Shown: in pieces, positions 45,782-57,115 of the stretch
Layout: every line of letters begins with the position of its first letter
Numbering within the stretch: the stretch's first letter is position 1
Assembly: GCA_950106755.1 (NCBI GenBank)
Contig: OX467082.1
Location: 22,940,001-23,004,000 of the forward strand
Length of the DNA stretch: 64,000 nucleotides
Reading direction: 5' to 3'
DNA from: Climacium dendroides
Lineage: Eukaryota > Streptophyta > Bryopsida > Hypnales > Climaciaceae
The notes under the pieces: generated by a model
Told to the model about the DNA's origin: nothing
Seen by the model: only the letters and a program-made list of their open reading frames with translations
The model's database searches: none
Program-made: the position numbers and the translations under genes

Positions 45782-47601
45782 CTACAGAGGAGTATCCATA
45801 AGGTCAATGATCGGGGTCTCAAGGAGGAGGTCATCACTACCTTTAGGTACCACGGCACCCCAATCCACTCCTTTTGGTCTCCCCGGTAGTGGTGAAAGTT
45901 CCGGAACAGGCGATACCATCGGCAATACTTTTGTAACAACAGGTTCTAGAACATTACCCTCCGGAACCGTCAAGGCATGTACGAGAGAGGAAGGAAGAGG
46001 AATTACCAGATTTGACTCTGCGGAGGCCAAATACTCCATCATATCCCGCATCTCGGCTCGCGATGTGTCCATCCGTCTCGTTTGCTTTAGTAAACACTTG
46101 ACAATAGGCACTCGGCTCAAACTAGCAGTTACGTCGAAGTTGGCCTCGAACAACTGGGCCTTGTTGATGTAGTCCACCGGAATATCCAAAGAACTCCGGA
46201 GTCGGATCACACCCTGGCATAGTGCCTCTATCTACCGGCGGTGCTCTTCTCCTACAACTCTGGCCATCTCTTGGGCTGTTCGCAGCTCACTCTCCAACCT
46301 GACACAATTGAACTCCAACTCCTGGGCTCGTTCCAACAAAGTCCATTTTACCACTTATAAAACGCCCGCCTCCGTCACCAACTTCTTTTGCTCCTCTATC
46401 AGGAGGGCGTTTTGTTTCTCTGCTGCCACCAACGCGTCCGTCCTCCAGAAGATGGCGTTCCGGTTGGTTAGTGCCATCTTCCGACACACCCGCTTGAGAG
46501 TCTCCTCATAGTTTTGGAGAACCTTCATGATGTCTTCTATCCGATACACGATGTGTTGGGCCACTTCCGAAATGTCCTCAAAAGGTGATCCCCCTAGTCG
46601 GAGCTTGGTCCTCTCTTCTTCCTCTTCCTTCGTAAGTCTGGTCCGGAAGGGTCCGGCCTCTAGCTGAGCAGGTTCGACTTCTTGCAGAGAAGGTCCAACT
46701 TTTTCTTTCCAGTCCGGAGCTCCCTCTCTAGTGGCTCTGGCGCGGGAGGATCCTCTGTTGGCATTGCCGATGGAGTCACCTGCCACTGGGGCTTCTTCGC
46801 TAGAAGAGTGGGCGGCTCCTCATCCTCCATCTCCTCGTCATTCGGTCCTTCCCGGGAAGAAGGTTCTTCTCCTCCGTACTTCTGGAGCTGAACCAATTCC
46901 TGATAAGCGTCCTCCTCGTTCGTCTTGAATAAAGAGTGGTGGAAATACAGGTGGGAGACATAAACCGGAAGAGGGCTCCCACCCTTCTTCTCCTGCCGGA
47001 AGGAACGCACAAGGTCCCCTACCAATTCGAAGATGACTAAGGCCCAATCCATCATCAACTTCCTTTGAAGGCTCCCTAGGATGGTGGAAGCCACCTTGGC
47101 CACCACTCGCTTTGGCTTGGTCGGGTGAAGGATAGGGTTGAAAAACGCTACCACATCCCGATATTCCGGCTTCACTAGGTCTGAAACCTGGTGACCATCT
47201 TTCGGGTTTGCCGGCGCCCGAAACTCGCCATCCATGCACTCCTGGTTCTTTTCCATGACCTTGTCCGATGCCATCCGGAACCCATAGACAACTCTCCACT
47301 CGTTGACCATCCACAGTTCTGGCTTCGTCTAGAGGGTGGTATCCAAGATACCGCTTTTCGGACAAAGCAAATCTGCCACCAAATTCTCCTCACAAATGCC
47401 CCAAGGGACAACCATCAAACCCTCACACTTCATGTTGATGAGGTTCTGTCGTAGGCGCTCCAACTGGACCTCATCGGTTGGAATTTCCGGCACCACCCGC
47501 ATTAACGAAATTGCCTTTGGCCGGGGCGGTGGCGCTGGAATTGCATCGTCTGAGTCCTCTGACTCCTCCCTCAATTTACGCCAGCTCGCCCTGGAAGACA
47601 T
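45782..47601 (-). pseudogene. Second gag-like relic, same family as 32516-34169
   Basis: ATG at 47601. The frame is broken by TAG 47329-47331, then a frameshift near 46700, then stops near 46355 and 46235; the last open part ends at 45782. Motifs shared with the other copy: A-N-P-K-D-G, N-P-I-L-H-P-T-K-P-K-R-V, V-Y-V-S-H-L-Y-F-H-H. A coiled coil (46.4-46.6 kb) and an acidic linker follow in the same order. No pol domains. The 5' end is better preserved than in the other copy, with a TATA-like box about 190 bases upstream. Confidence 0.6.
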
Positions 47602-47792
47602 CACGCTTACAAGAAACCTCGCACAATCTCTCCCTACCCCTCTTGCTTACAAAAGATCACTCCGAAACCCCCTGCACGATCGCAACTCATACAGTCCCTC
47701 AGTCTACCGGAAATTTCTAAGAGCTAGAAAGGCGGAAAACACAGATGTAAGAAAGTAATAAGGCAATCGTGCCTTCCGCCGGCTACAGTCCT

Positions 47793-47801
47793 CTTTTTAT
47801 A
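47793..47801 (-). promoter_or_regulatory. TATA-like box TATAAAAAG
   Basis: Minus-strand TATAAAAAG about 192 bases before the gag relic ATG at 47601, at a spacing like that of the 22281-23477 gene. Probably within the element's LTR or leader. Confidence 0.5.
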
Positions 47802-47872
47802 CTAGCCAAACGAATGGACAGTCGGACAAGAGCACGGGATAGGTTTTGGCGGCAAAAACCTAACCCTAGTAT

Positions 47873-48087
47873 CACTACAAGAGAAACTAGTCCAAAATGA
47901 CAGAAATCAGCCCCTCCTAATCTACAGAAATTTGACAAGTTTCAGTCAATTAGGACAAAAAATTGTCTGAATTGACAGAAAATTGTCCGAATTAATAAAA
48001 ACCTGTCAATTTTCTGTAGATTAGGAGGGGTTGATTTCTATCATTTTGGACCAATTTCTGTCAATTCGGACAGTTTTTCTTGTAGTG
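47873..48087. mobile_element. CACTA-type foldback MITE 1 (215 bp, target duplication TAT)
   Basis: Ends CACTACAAGAGAAA and TTTTTCTTGTAGTG. Inner arms with CAGAAATCAGCCCCTCC and its complement make a foldback. TAT directly flanks both ends, a 3-base duplication as expected for CACTA elements. It has no coding sequence, so it would need a CACTA transposase in trans; its outermost 8 bases match the large element at 9215-22242. Confidence 0.9.
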
Positions 48088-48487
48088 TATAGATCCGGTT
48101 TCCAGTTTTTAGGGCTGGTGCCGTCATCCGATTTCTAAAACTTTCTAGGGCTCTAGAATTAGGTTTTTATACCTAATGGAATTTTTCCGAATCCAGAGAT
48201 CCAGTATTCTTGAATTTTTCTAATCTCCTATGAAAACCCAAAAACTTTCCTTTTTAAGGGAATAAATTTTGAAATTTCTCGTCAAATGCTAGTGTTCTAG
48301 GTCTAGCATGTGGGATCACACTTCCACATTTTCGCTGTAAGAGTTATATTACATATGATTTTTGTTGTAAGCTTTTTACAATATCATATGAAGCCCAAAA
48401 TGGTACTACTATAGTAACCCGTCAAGAAAAAGAATTTAAAAATGAGTGCTGCAACTATAGTAAAAAACTAGTCCACACTCTATCAAA

Positions 48488-48514
48488 CAGATTAGCGTGA
48501 GTTGCGTTAAAACT
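48488..48514. promoter_or_regulatory. Type B palindrome at the 3' side of family P copy 3
   Basis: ATTAGCGTGA-G-TTGCGTTAA is a worn inverted repeat of the type B half-site, next to the last recognisable copy 3 coding sequence. Confidence 0.5.
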
Positions 48515-49047
48515 ACATATCACAAAACTAGGTGTTCACAGGGAAAAACCTGCAGATTGATTTCTAGTGGGCAGGGCATCACTTCCAAGCTCCACCTCGG
48601 AAGCATCCCTGGACAGGTTCTGCCCCAATTGGATCTCTACAGTTGCAATGTCATCCCCGCTTCATCCGTGTTGATCTTCATCAACTCCTTCACACTCTAT
48701 TGCTAGAAGGGGATCCGTAACATTCTCTTCAGAAGGAAGGGGAAGGACAGGCATGGCTTCATGAACAGGAAGAGGCGGCAGTCCGTCTGTGGGCTCTGAC
48801 GGACTCAAAGCATTGCTAATGTTTGAGCCAGATGGTTGCCCCTATAATTGCAGCACGGGAGGGGATGTGGTTGACAGCAGTGTCACGAGAGGTTCAATCC
48901 CAATCTTCGCCAGTAAGATTTGCAACATTTCCCTGGTTTGCGCACATAGCTCCCAATTTGTTCTTGACTCCTATCGAATGAACTTTTAATTCAACCTGTG
49001 AAATTCAATATTTGCCATTCTTTCATTAGCGTTCTCCGCCCTCATTT

Positions 49048-49197
49048 CACTACTAGAAAATTTAGTTTTTCTGTTGTTTTGGTCGCGTTGATTTGGTCAA
49101 AATTTGACAGAAATCTGTTGATTTTAACAAATTTCTGTCAAATTTTGACCGGATCAACGCGACCAAAACAACAAAAAAATTAAATTTTCTAGTAGTG
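49048..49197. mobile_element. CACTA-type foldback MITE 2 (150 bp, target duplication TTT)
   Basis: Ends CACTACTAGAAAATTTA and TAAATTTTCTAGTAGTG, nearly perfect inverted arms over most of the length, flanked by TTT on both sides. It lies in exon 3 of family P copy 3. Removing the element and one TTT leaves an open reading (A-L-A-Q-M-R-A-E-N-A) across the site, so it inserted into coding sequence. Confidence 0.92.
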
Positions 49198-49814
49198 TTT
49201 GCGCCAAAGCAAGCTCAATTTGCTGCTTGGCTAACTTTGTTTGCTTCTGGATGTTTGCCAGAGATGCTACAGTCTACTGACGATACTCGTTATGTTGTCC
49301 TTCTTCCTTCTCTTCTGTAGTGGCCCGGATGCAGACAGAGTCTTTGGTGTCTGCGACAAGGGCGGCAACATCGAGCTTGCTGACAAATAGGGGATATCTC
49401 CGAAGGGACAACTAGTTGGTGTTGCCATTTCATCGAGCCCCTCAGGACCTAGTTCTTCCGTCTCGTCTTCTCCTTCTCCCTCTTGCTCGTCCTCATTGTC
49501 TTTGTCTTTCTCTTCGAAATTAGAGTCCGTGTCGTGGAAGTGAGGAATTGGCCTTCTCTTTTGTTGACTCAGTGGAGAACTCTGAGTGGACCAGAACTTT
49601 CGCTTCAATGAAGAAAAGGTCGAGCCTGGACCTCCAAACCTAGCAACCGAATAACTACTATTAAGGAAATCGGCTATGTCTAGCGTCATTGCCTTCAAGC
49701 TAATTTCCTCCCACCATAATGACTGCTTAGTTGGTCCAGTGGCAAAGATGTCAACTTACATTACTCATCTACAAGTAACCAATCAAAGTCAAAAATTACT
49801 CATCAAATGCCCTA

Positions 49815-49939
49815 TGACATTTTAGCGTGGTCCACGCTTAATTGACAAAGGGATGTAATCTTAACAAACAATAGAGCAAAATAGAACTTTAATAGCATTT
49901 ACAAGTATTGCACATTAGTACGACTCATGCTAAATTTCA
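49815..49939. promoter_or_regulatory. Type B palindromes in intron 2 of family P copy 3
   Basis: 49815-49847 reads TGACATTTTAGCGTGG-T-CCACGCTTAATTGACA and 49906-49939 is a worn one around ATTAGTACGACTCATGCTAAAT. Both lie in the intron bounded by 50247 and about 49769. Confidence 0.65.
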
Positions 49940-49941
49940 GC

Positions 49942-50232
49942 CACTAGTAGAAAATGCAGGAATTTCAACAGAATTTTATTGTTCGGTCGTGTTGTTTTGG
50001 TCACTGAACAACAGATTCGGTCGTGTTGTTTCGGTCATTGAAAAGAATTTTGTTGTTCGGTCACTCAACAGAATTTTGTTGTTCGGTTGTGTTTTTTTGG
50101 TCACTGAATAGCAGATTTCTATTGAAATTAAGAAATTTTTGTTAATTTCAACAAAAATTTGTTGTTCAGTGATCAAAACAACGCAATCGAAACAACAAAA
50201 TTCTATTGAAATTCCTGCATTTTCTACTAGTG
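49942..50232. mobile_element. CACTA-type foldback MITE 3 (291 bp)
   Basis: Ends CACTAGTAGAAAATGCAGG and CCTGCATTTTCTACTAGTG with long inner arms rich in TTGTTCGGTC words. Flanks are AGC (left) and AAC (right), a one-mismatch version of a 3-base duplication. It sits 9 bases inside the donor of intron 2 of family P copy 3 and abuts a worn type B palindrome. Confidence 0.88.
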
Positions 50233-51704
50233 AACTCAGAGGCTTACCATTGCAACGCACATAAGCTTTCCTCCTGTGTAGGCGAAGAAGATTGACATTC
50301 CTGGAGCAATGAACGTCCTTACAATCCACAGATAGAACTCCATTCTCAGTTTTGTATAATTGTGAATTCAATACTCCAATTCACTATACGCCTGCACCTT
50401 TATATACTGTGTAGTTTCAGGGCAATTGAACTCCTCCGGGATTACAACCTACCTCTTGTTTGTGGGATTCTGTAAGAAAATGAAAAACACCTTTTTCGGT
50501 GTTCTCGAAGCCGAGACATCTCCTAGGCAATCATGTTTGCCTGTCGAGTAAATAGAAAATGCACTAGAGAAGGACTCTAGGACGTCGTTAGTCTCAACGA
50601 AATGTACTACTTGAGCCTGCTCCTTCTCGTCTCCACACATGAAGAGCCACGACAGAACATCTTCAATGGAAGGCTTTTTGGCCTTTTGCATGGAGGTAAG
50701 TACCTCAACAAAATACGGATTGTCCACAGTAGAACTTTCCTTCTTCCCAATGCCTAGCAGAGATCGGAAATCTATTACTCCAAGCGCTAATCATTTTGTG
50801 GTGTCATCATCCCAAACCTTAGCCGGCCACTCGTTGTGCCTATTCGGAGACCATTCATACGTACGATAGTGTCCATGTGCAGTCAGCTTTTTGAATTTGG
50901 ATTTGTGCTTGATAAACGATTTGAAGAATTCAAACGCATCTTGAGAGAGCTCGGAACATGATTTATTCTTCGCGTGCGTGCTCTTTGCTTGTCCAAAGTA
51001 AGCCTCTCTTGGCCTATCCAGAAGAACATCCATGGTGGCACTCGAGAAGAAGTGCTCCTTCTTGAACTTCTTCTAGTTCTCACTAATTATCTCATTCCTT
51101 GGATTGAGAAGTCTAAGACTGGGATCAATAGCATGAAGCTCTTTCGTGATGAGGTTTTTTCGTTTGCGTCTCTCGACCCACTCCTGTGTTGTATAACAAT
51201 CGTCAAGTACAAATGAAATTTTCCTGATGGTTACTTTTGGGTATGAGTGCTTGCGCTTTTCACCACCTTGATTGAATAGATGCTTTGCGAGCTTTGTAAG
51301 CTCGTCATAGCTCAAATTTTCGAAATGTTTAAAAAATTCCCGATTGAGCATGCAATTTTCAGGGTTCCAATCTTGCCGAGCGTTAAATTTCTTGTCCGTG
51401 TCAGGATTGAAAAGCTCTCCATGAGCGGCAACAGAAATCACCTCGCTCCAAAGCTTGTACACGTCGTCTGGGGCTATAATAAGCCGTAGTTTGTTTGTGA
51501 GCTTAAGCTTCTCTTCTTTAGCCTTTGTCTTAGAGATTTTCAGGCTCTTGTTTACCTCAATCAGAGAAAATCTCTTAAGCACAGCTCTCTCGAATACCTG
51601 CCACATGTTCGTTCCAAGCCATTAGAGATGATGATGGAATTAAATTTCAATGAATTAGCGCTATTTCAAAAGACGTAGGAAACAAGTTCAAATAGAAACA
51701 CTCA

Positions 51705-51735
51705 TGCACTTTAGCGCGACTCGCGTTAAACTACA
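51705..51735. promoter_or_regulatory. Type B palindrome at the intron 1 donor of copy 3
   Basis: TGCACTTTAGCGCG-ACT-CGCGTTAAACTACA starts 3 bases inside the intron 1 donor (51738, minus strand). Copies 1 and 2 have a type A palindrome at the equivalent place, so the site is positionally conserved while its half-site differs. Confidence 0.75.
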
Positions 51736-53272
51736 TACCTGGAAGTTGTCTTTCTTTTTTCTATTCTCAACTATCCTCCTAGTTGATGAAGTGATCCCTA
51801 CAGACTTTGTTGCCGTGGGATTCTCAGGTCTTTCCATAGCCTTCCAAACTAAGCGGGCTTCTAATATATCTATAGCCCATGATGGTTGGACGGCTACAAA
51901 ATGATTTGTCTAATTATAATATGCCAAGATGCACCACAACTTCTCGGCATCCTCTGACCAGACAATGAAGCAATTCCATTTGCGGAAATTCTCCCGCTTG
52001 TTTTCGTCAACATTGTTAGCGTCATCGAATATGAACTTACTAGCTTCTACACTATGCTGCCCATTTATAATGTAGAAGTTTCTGCTCTTAATTTCTTCCC
52101 ACTCAGTAGGCTTCTCACTACAGTCGACGAGCATAACGCAAAGCGTTTGCTTTGTAGACTTGTCAAGTATGTTCAGCAAGTAGTTCACCATGTCTTCAAC
52201 TATATTCACCTGCTTGGACTTAATGTTGAATGTTGATGGAGCCTCAATTAATTGGGAGATGTCAATCTCCTTTTTGTCTCCAAAGTCGAACACATATGCG
52301 TCTTCGCAGGTTGTCTAGAACTTTTTGTAGACTTGACTCACTCACTCATAGTCTGGTTTCTTCTCCGTCACTCATGAGTGTGGAACATTTTCCATTTCGT
52401 CCACGAAACTTCCTTGAGCAACCTTTGAAACCTCTGAGCCCTTTGCTAGTGGTATTTGCTACGTTGGACGGGCCACAATTTTCTTCCCTTTTTCCTTCGG
52501 GGTTCTCTCTGCCTATTTTTGTGAATTTCTATGTCCCCGACTACTTCCAGACTCTTGTGCAACTGAGGGCCTCGAACTGTGACTTCTGCTTGGGTTCGTG
52601 CCACCCTTTGAGACCGAACAAGGTTTGTTGATCTCATTCTACATTGCGAGCTTTCCCTTCAGCGTGTGGAAATCTGTGAAGAGGTGCCTGATCTTGTTGC
52701 ACAACTTCTTCCATGTTAGTGGGTACTGTTAGCGTTCATCCACTCGTTGTTGTCCAGCTTCTTTTCAAGCTCCTTAATCTCACCTCTGTAGGGTGTTGGA
52801 TCAAAGCTTTCAAGTAACGGACTCAAATTGAACGGTATGAGTATTGAATCAATGCACACGACGAAATGATACTGATCCTTATTATCGATATTGGATATAG
52901 TCGTCATGCATTTTATTTTGATCGTAGGGTGCATGTTTGCTTCCACATCTTTGACCTTCGTCTGAAATGAGATTTGCAGGTACACCTGGGCATTTTTAAA
53001 CTTGTATGACAAGGTCATTTCATTCTTCAAGGGAATCATGAAAAGACTCCATGCCTCAACTCTGTGTGGTTCTTTGAACTCCCAGTATTCTCCTTCAACG
53101 AGATGGTCATTGGCGTTTTGGTCATCTTCGTCGAACTGGACTTCACATTTTCGGAAGTACATTTCAAACGTGCTCAATTCATCCTCCATCTACAGATCCG
53201 GGAGAAGGACATGAGTTTCAGGCTTTGAAGTTATCTTAGGTTGCATTTTCACGTATGTTTAGTTTTGGTTCA

Positions 53273-53578
53273 ATTGCAGTTTAGCACGTAGCGTGCTAAA
53301 TTGCAGCTTCCTATATATAGAGTACTTGTTGATTTACCGATGTTCAGATGTTGTGTTTTGTATATAGTGATCTCTTGTTGTTGTGTAGTTTTTAGAGTTC
53401 AACTTGTTTATGTGGATGTCATTTAAGCGCAACTCGTGCTAAAATGACATTTACAGAATGAGTTTTATGTGGATTTTTCCTTCGATCTTAGAAGGAACTG
53501 TGTAAATTTGATTTACTTGTCTTTGATGCAGAGTTTCAGCATGTATGTCATTTTAGTGCGAGTCGCGCTAAAATGATA
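53273..53578. promoter_or_regulatory. Type B palindromes in the 5' flank of copy 3
   Basis: Three sites at about 53273-53306 (TTTAGCACG-TAG-CGTGCTAAA), 53417-53450 and 53546-53578 (TTTTAGTGCG-AG-TCGCGCTAAAA), within 400 bases upstream of the copy 3 start at 53189. This is the counterpart of the larger type A array before copy 1. Confidence 0.75.
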
Positions 53579-54868
53579 GATGCAGAGTATACGTCTAACC
53601 ATACGAGGTAGTTGAAGCTGAATCAGTTTTCGATAAATTTAGGGTTTTGTTTTGCTTCTAAGACTGCTTTACTGAGATTTGTGAATGTTTTTAAGGTTCC
53701 CTGTCAACACGATTGGTTTAAAAATCAATGTGCATTGGAACAACATTGAGCACATTCATTGGGATATGCGGACTACAAATTCTGGAATCTATGAACTACA
53801 AAAGCTAATGTACGTTTTGAAATTACAAAGACTTGGAATCAGTGTTTGAGAATGCAAGTGGGATCAAAAATGAAGAAGTGGAATGGTCAAGGATATACCT
53901 GTGATTGAAATCAAGGAAAGACAAGAATTGGATCTGGATTGAAAACACAATGAGGCCAGATTTCAAAACTAGTTGAATGCTGAAACTGCAATTCACCTCC
54001 TAATTAATTGATTCCGGAACAAAACAACCAACACAGACCTTGAGACCTCAATGCTTTGACAATGAATGTAATCCATCTTTCAAATGAATTTCAAGAATCT
54101 TAAACCTTGTACAAAGCAGCTTACACAACAAGTTTGAAAAGCAATGAAATACAGAAATGAAACATGAAACTTGGAACAACAAACGTCCACTGCCTTTAGC
54201 TCTGACATCATAGCCAAAAACAGTCCAACACCACACGAGAGAAAAACTAAGAGAAAAATTGTGAATCCTGCACAATGAATTTCGATATGAATTTGGTCGA
54301 GCTGCACCATTGCACAATCCATCAAAATGGTTCCTTCTCAGACTTTGTATACAGCAACTACTAGAGATTGGAACCCTAATCTCGAACCTCCTCCTCCATC
54401 ATTCAAAAAAATCTTCACTAACTTATAACTACTTTCAGCATTTTTTGTTCTAAACCGTGGTAGGTGAACAAACCCTAAATCCTAAGACTGTTGTTGAAAG
54501 TGACGCCCTCTATAGCTCAAATATAACAATCAAAAAATAATTCAGAATCATGAGAACGAGATACCTACGAATTTCATGTGAGTTCAATTCTGAAGCATCC
54601 AAGACGGACAGACTGAATCCAACGTTTCATGTGAGTTCAATTCTTAAGCAGCCAAAACGGACATCATGAAGATACTCACAGGAGCCCACCCCTCAGCAAC
54701 ATGATTGCAATTTCATGAAACAAGTATGGAGAAAGGAAACAAGAAAACCTACATTCCTAATCAGTAGAAAGGAAAACACAAAGTGCTCACCTACTACGAT
54801 TAGAAGACCTTGCAGATTTAAACCCCGACCTCTTCTTCAGCAGCTTCCAATTTTCCCGACTATGTGCT

Positions 54869-54961
54869 CCTTCAAAACATAGCTTTCCCACCGTGACATC
54901 CTTCAAAACACAGCTTTCCCACTGTAATGTCCTTTAAAACATAGCTCCCCCACTATGAGCT
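54869..54961. repeat. 31 bp tandem repeat, three units
   Basis: Units beginning CCTT(C/T)AAAACA(T/C)AGCT start at 54869, 54900 and 54931, an exact 31-base period, and a trace of a fourth starts at 54962. Confidence 0.8.
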
Positions 54962-55359
54962 CCTTTGAAGACAGACAAACCTCACCTCCAATCCTCCACT
55001 CAACAGACTCTCACATTGCAATTTCAATTATGTGGAAAAGGAGGCACACAAGAACTTCTAAATTCTGTCTATAGTGAACTCGCCTCACAAGTCACAAAAA
55101 AACGGAAAACAAGAAGCCCGAAAAAAGAGAGAACGGGATTCCAAATTCCCTCTGCAACGAACGCGCCTCCATAGAATGAGGGGAAAGTCGGCGCGCATCT
55201 AATCCTCAACTAAAGTTTCCAGGTTGCTTCTAAGTAGGACAGTGCAAGAAGCATCAGGTTGCATCAAGTTTCTTCTACAAGCATCGGGTTGCTTCTAGTA
55301 TGTCAAGGTTTACTTAAGCCCTTGTTAGCAAAATTCAGGGTTGCCAGTTCTAGTTCCAG

Positions 55360-55491
55360 ATTAGGGTTTACGAGTTGCTAGTTCCAATTCCAGTTTAGGG
55401 TTTACAGAGCCAGCAGAATTTGGGGTTGCCAATTCCAGTTCCAATTTAGGGTTTAGGATCTAGGGTTTAGGGTTTAGGGTTTAGAGTTTAG
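55360..55491 (+). repeat. Interstitial telomere-like repeat
   Basis: TTAGGGTTTA words within AGTTCCA(A/G)TT-rich sequence, ending in a cleaner (TTTAGGG) run at about 55462-55485. A further CCTAAACCCTAAACC patch lies at about 58955-58970. Confidence 0.75.
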
Positions 55492-57073
55492 AATACCTTG
55501 CCTGTTGCATCCTGTGAGAGGCCATTTTTTGGTCAATGAATGAAAGAAAATAATTTTCAATAAGACAAAAGTACAACTATTTGTCCTTGGAATTAAGAGT
55601 GGAAGGAAAAGGTTTTCTATAGTAGTTTAATCTCCAATAAGTCCTTTTGGATTTTTTCTTAAGCCAATAATTCTCATCATATCAAAATGATTTCCATGGT
55701 TACCACCCTCTTCTGTTATGCTTATACCAAACTTAACTTCCCTTGAAGCTTACTCTTCCGTTAGGATTCAAGTATAGGCAGCAGACCTTTGTCACTCTGG
55801 TTGGGAGAGTTGGGAGGCCCACCATTGATACCAAAAACAAGTGGGCTAGAAATTGGAGGAATCTCCTAAATCCCCTTGTTTACCAAAATCATACCTTTTA
55901 AATGTGCAAGGTATCAAATGTTGGTGTGGATAAACTTTGAAGTTAAATAAAACCTCATTGAATTACTCTTTTTAATCATTTTATGTTTTTAGAGAAATCT
56001 TTTTGGAGTCTAGTTTTAGCATCAGAAATTCAATTTTGAAAATGAATGAATATGATTTTTCTATCCTAGATCTAGTGCAAAGATTATCATTGCAAATATT
56101 GATTTTCTAGTGTTGAAGACTCTTAGAAGTAAGCCTTAAATACGTTAGAACTTTGAGAAAAAAACCATGATAAATTTATTTATTAAATTAAAAATTATAT
56201 TTTTGAAAACTATAAATGTATTGGAATTATGCATGTTATAGACCTTAATCTCATATTTTTTTGGTGACTAATTTTGTAGTTTTGACATTTGGAAAGGGGA
56301 TTGAAAGACTTGAAATCACGTTCATAGTTTCAACATCCTCTTGATCAAATATTATAGGGCTTCTTACAAGAGGCTTGAAGCCTTGGAAAGCAAGTTCATT
56401 TATAATTAATAAGAACTTAAAATTTCCTCTATGACAATTACAATATATAAATTTTGACTACCTCAAAGAAATAGGGTTGATGCAAATTCTATTAGCCTTT
56501 TGGACCAAAATGTATATAGTCGTTCATTCTGAAGGAACTTATAATGTGAGTTGTAGTAGAGTTTACAAAATATATGATTATAACTATAGAAGAACTAAAT
56601 ATGTCCATTAACTGTTCAAAAGAAGTGTAGGTGGAATGGTAATTTTTCAATAAGAACCTCTATTGCTATGTAAGTTTATAGGTGTCTAGGGGGGATTTAA
56701 AAGCAATCAAAGGTGCGCTCATTTATACTTCTCAAAAAGAAACAAAATCTTAGACCAAACTATCTACAACTAATAACTTAAATTGGCCAAAATGTACCTA
56801 GAAAATGATCAATGAAGTATCCAATAATGATGAAATCAACGTACTAGGCACTAAAGGGCACATTACTAACAATGACATGAAGGGGTGCTAACCCCTAAAG
56901 CCCTGAGGTATAATTTGGGTAGAAATTGTGAAAAATTCCACTTTCCAAGGTAGTGAGAAAAAATTGAAAAGAAAAATTATTTTAAAATTGAACCATACAA
57001 ATTTGAACTAGACTACAAGAGAAATATGTAGACATTTTTTTATAAACTTTGACCACATGGATTGAAAGATTAT

Positions 57074-57115
57074 AACACTTGAAGTATAACATTTGAAGTA
57101 TAACATTTGAAGTAT
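57074..57115. repeat. 14 bp tandem repeat, three units
   Basis: AACA(C/T)TTGAAGTAT repeated at 57074, 57088 and 57102. Confidence 0.8.

Larger units (their letters stand above)
48510..53189 (-). pseudogene. Family P copy 3: diverged ParB-like / methyltransferase-like gene, broken
   Basis: Exon 1 53189-51739, intron 1 51738-51598, exon 2 51597-50248 (1,350 nt, against 1,353 in copy 1), intron 2 to about 49769, exon 3 from about 49768. Intron positions match copies 1 and 2, but the protein has diverged widely. Conserved landmarks: W-E-F-K-E-P-H-R-V-E-A-W-S-L, I-I-N-G-Q-H-S-V-E-A-S-K, L-G-V-I-D-F-R-S, D-N-P-Y-F, F-F-A-Y-T-G-G-K. Exon 3 begins M-S-N-V like M-S-G-V in copy 1, with a one-base shift, then acidic and coiled-coil sequence. 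Stops occur in exon 1 (near 52310 and 51908), in exon 2 (TGA near 50796, TAG near 50449) and later. MITE 2 interrupts exon 3 and MITE 3 sits in intron 2. Its palindromes are type B. Confidence 0.7.

Noticed and set aside
49976..50371. Minus-strand frame of 131 codons
   Set aside because: It runs mostly through MITE 3 arms and intron sequence of family P copy 3.
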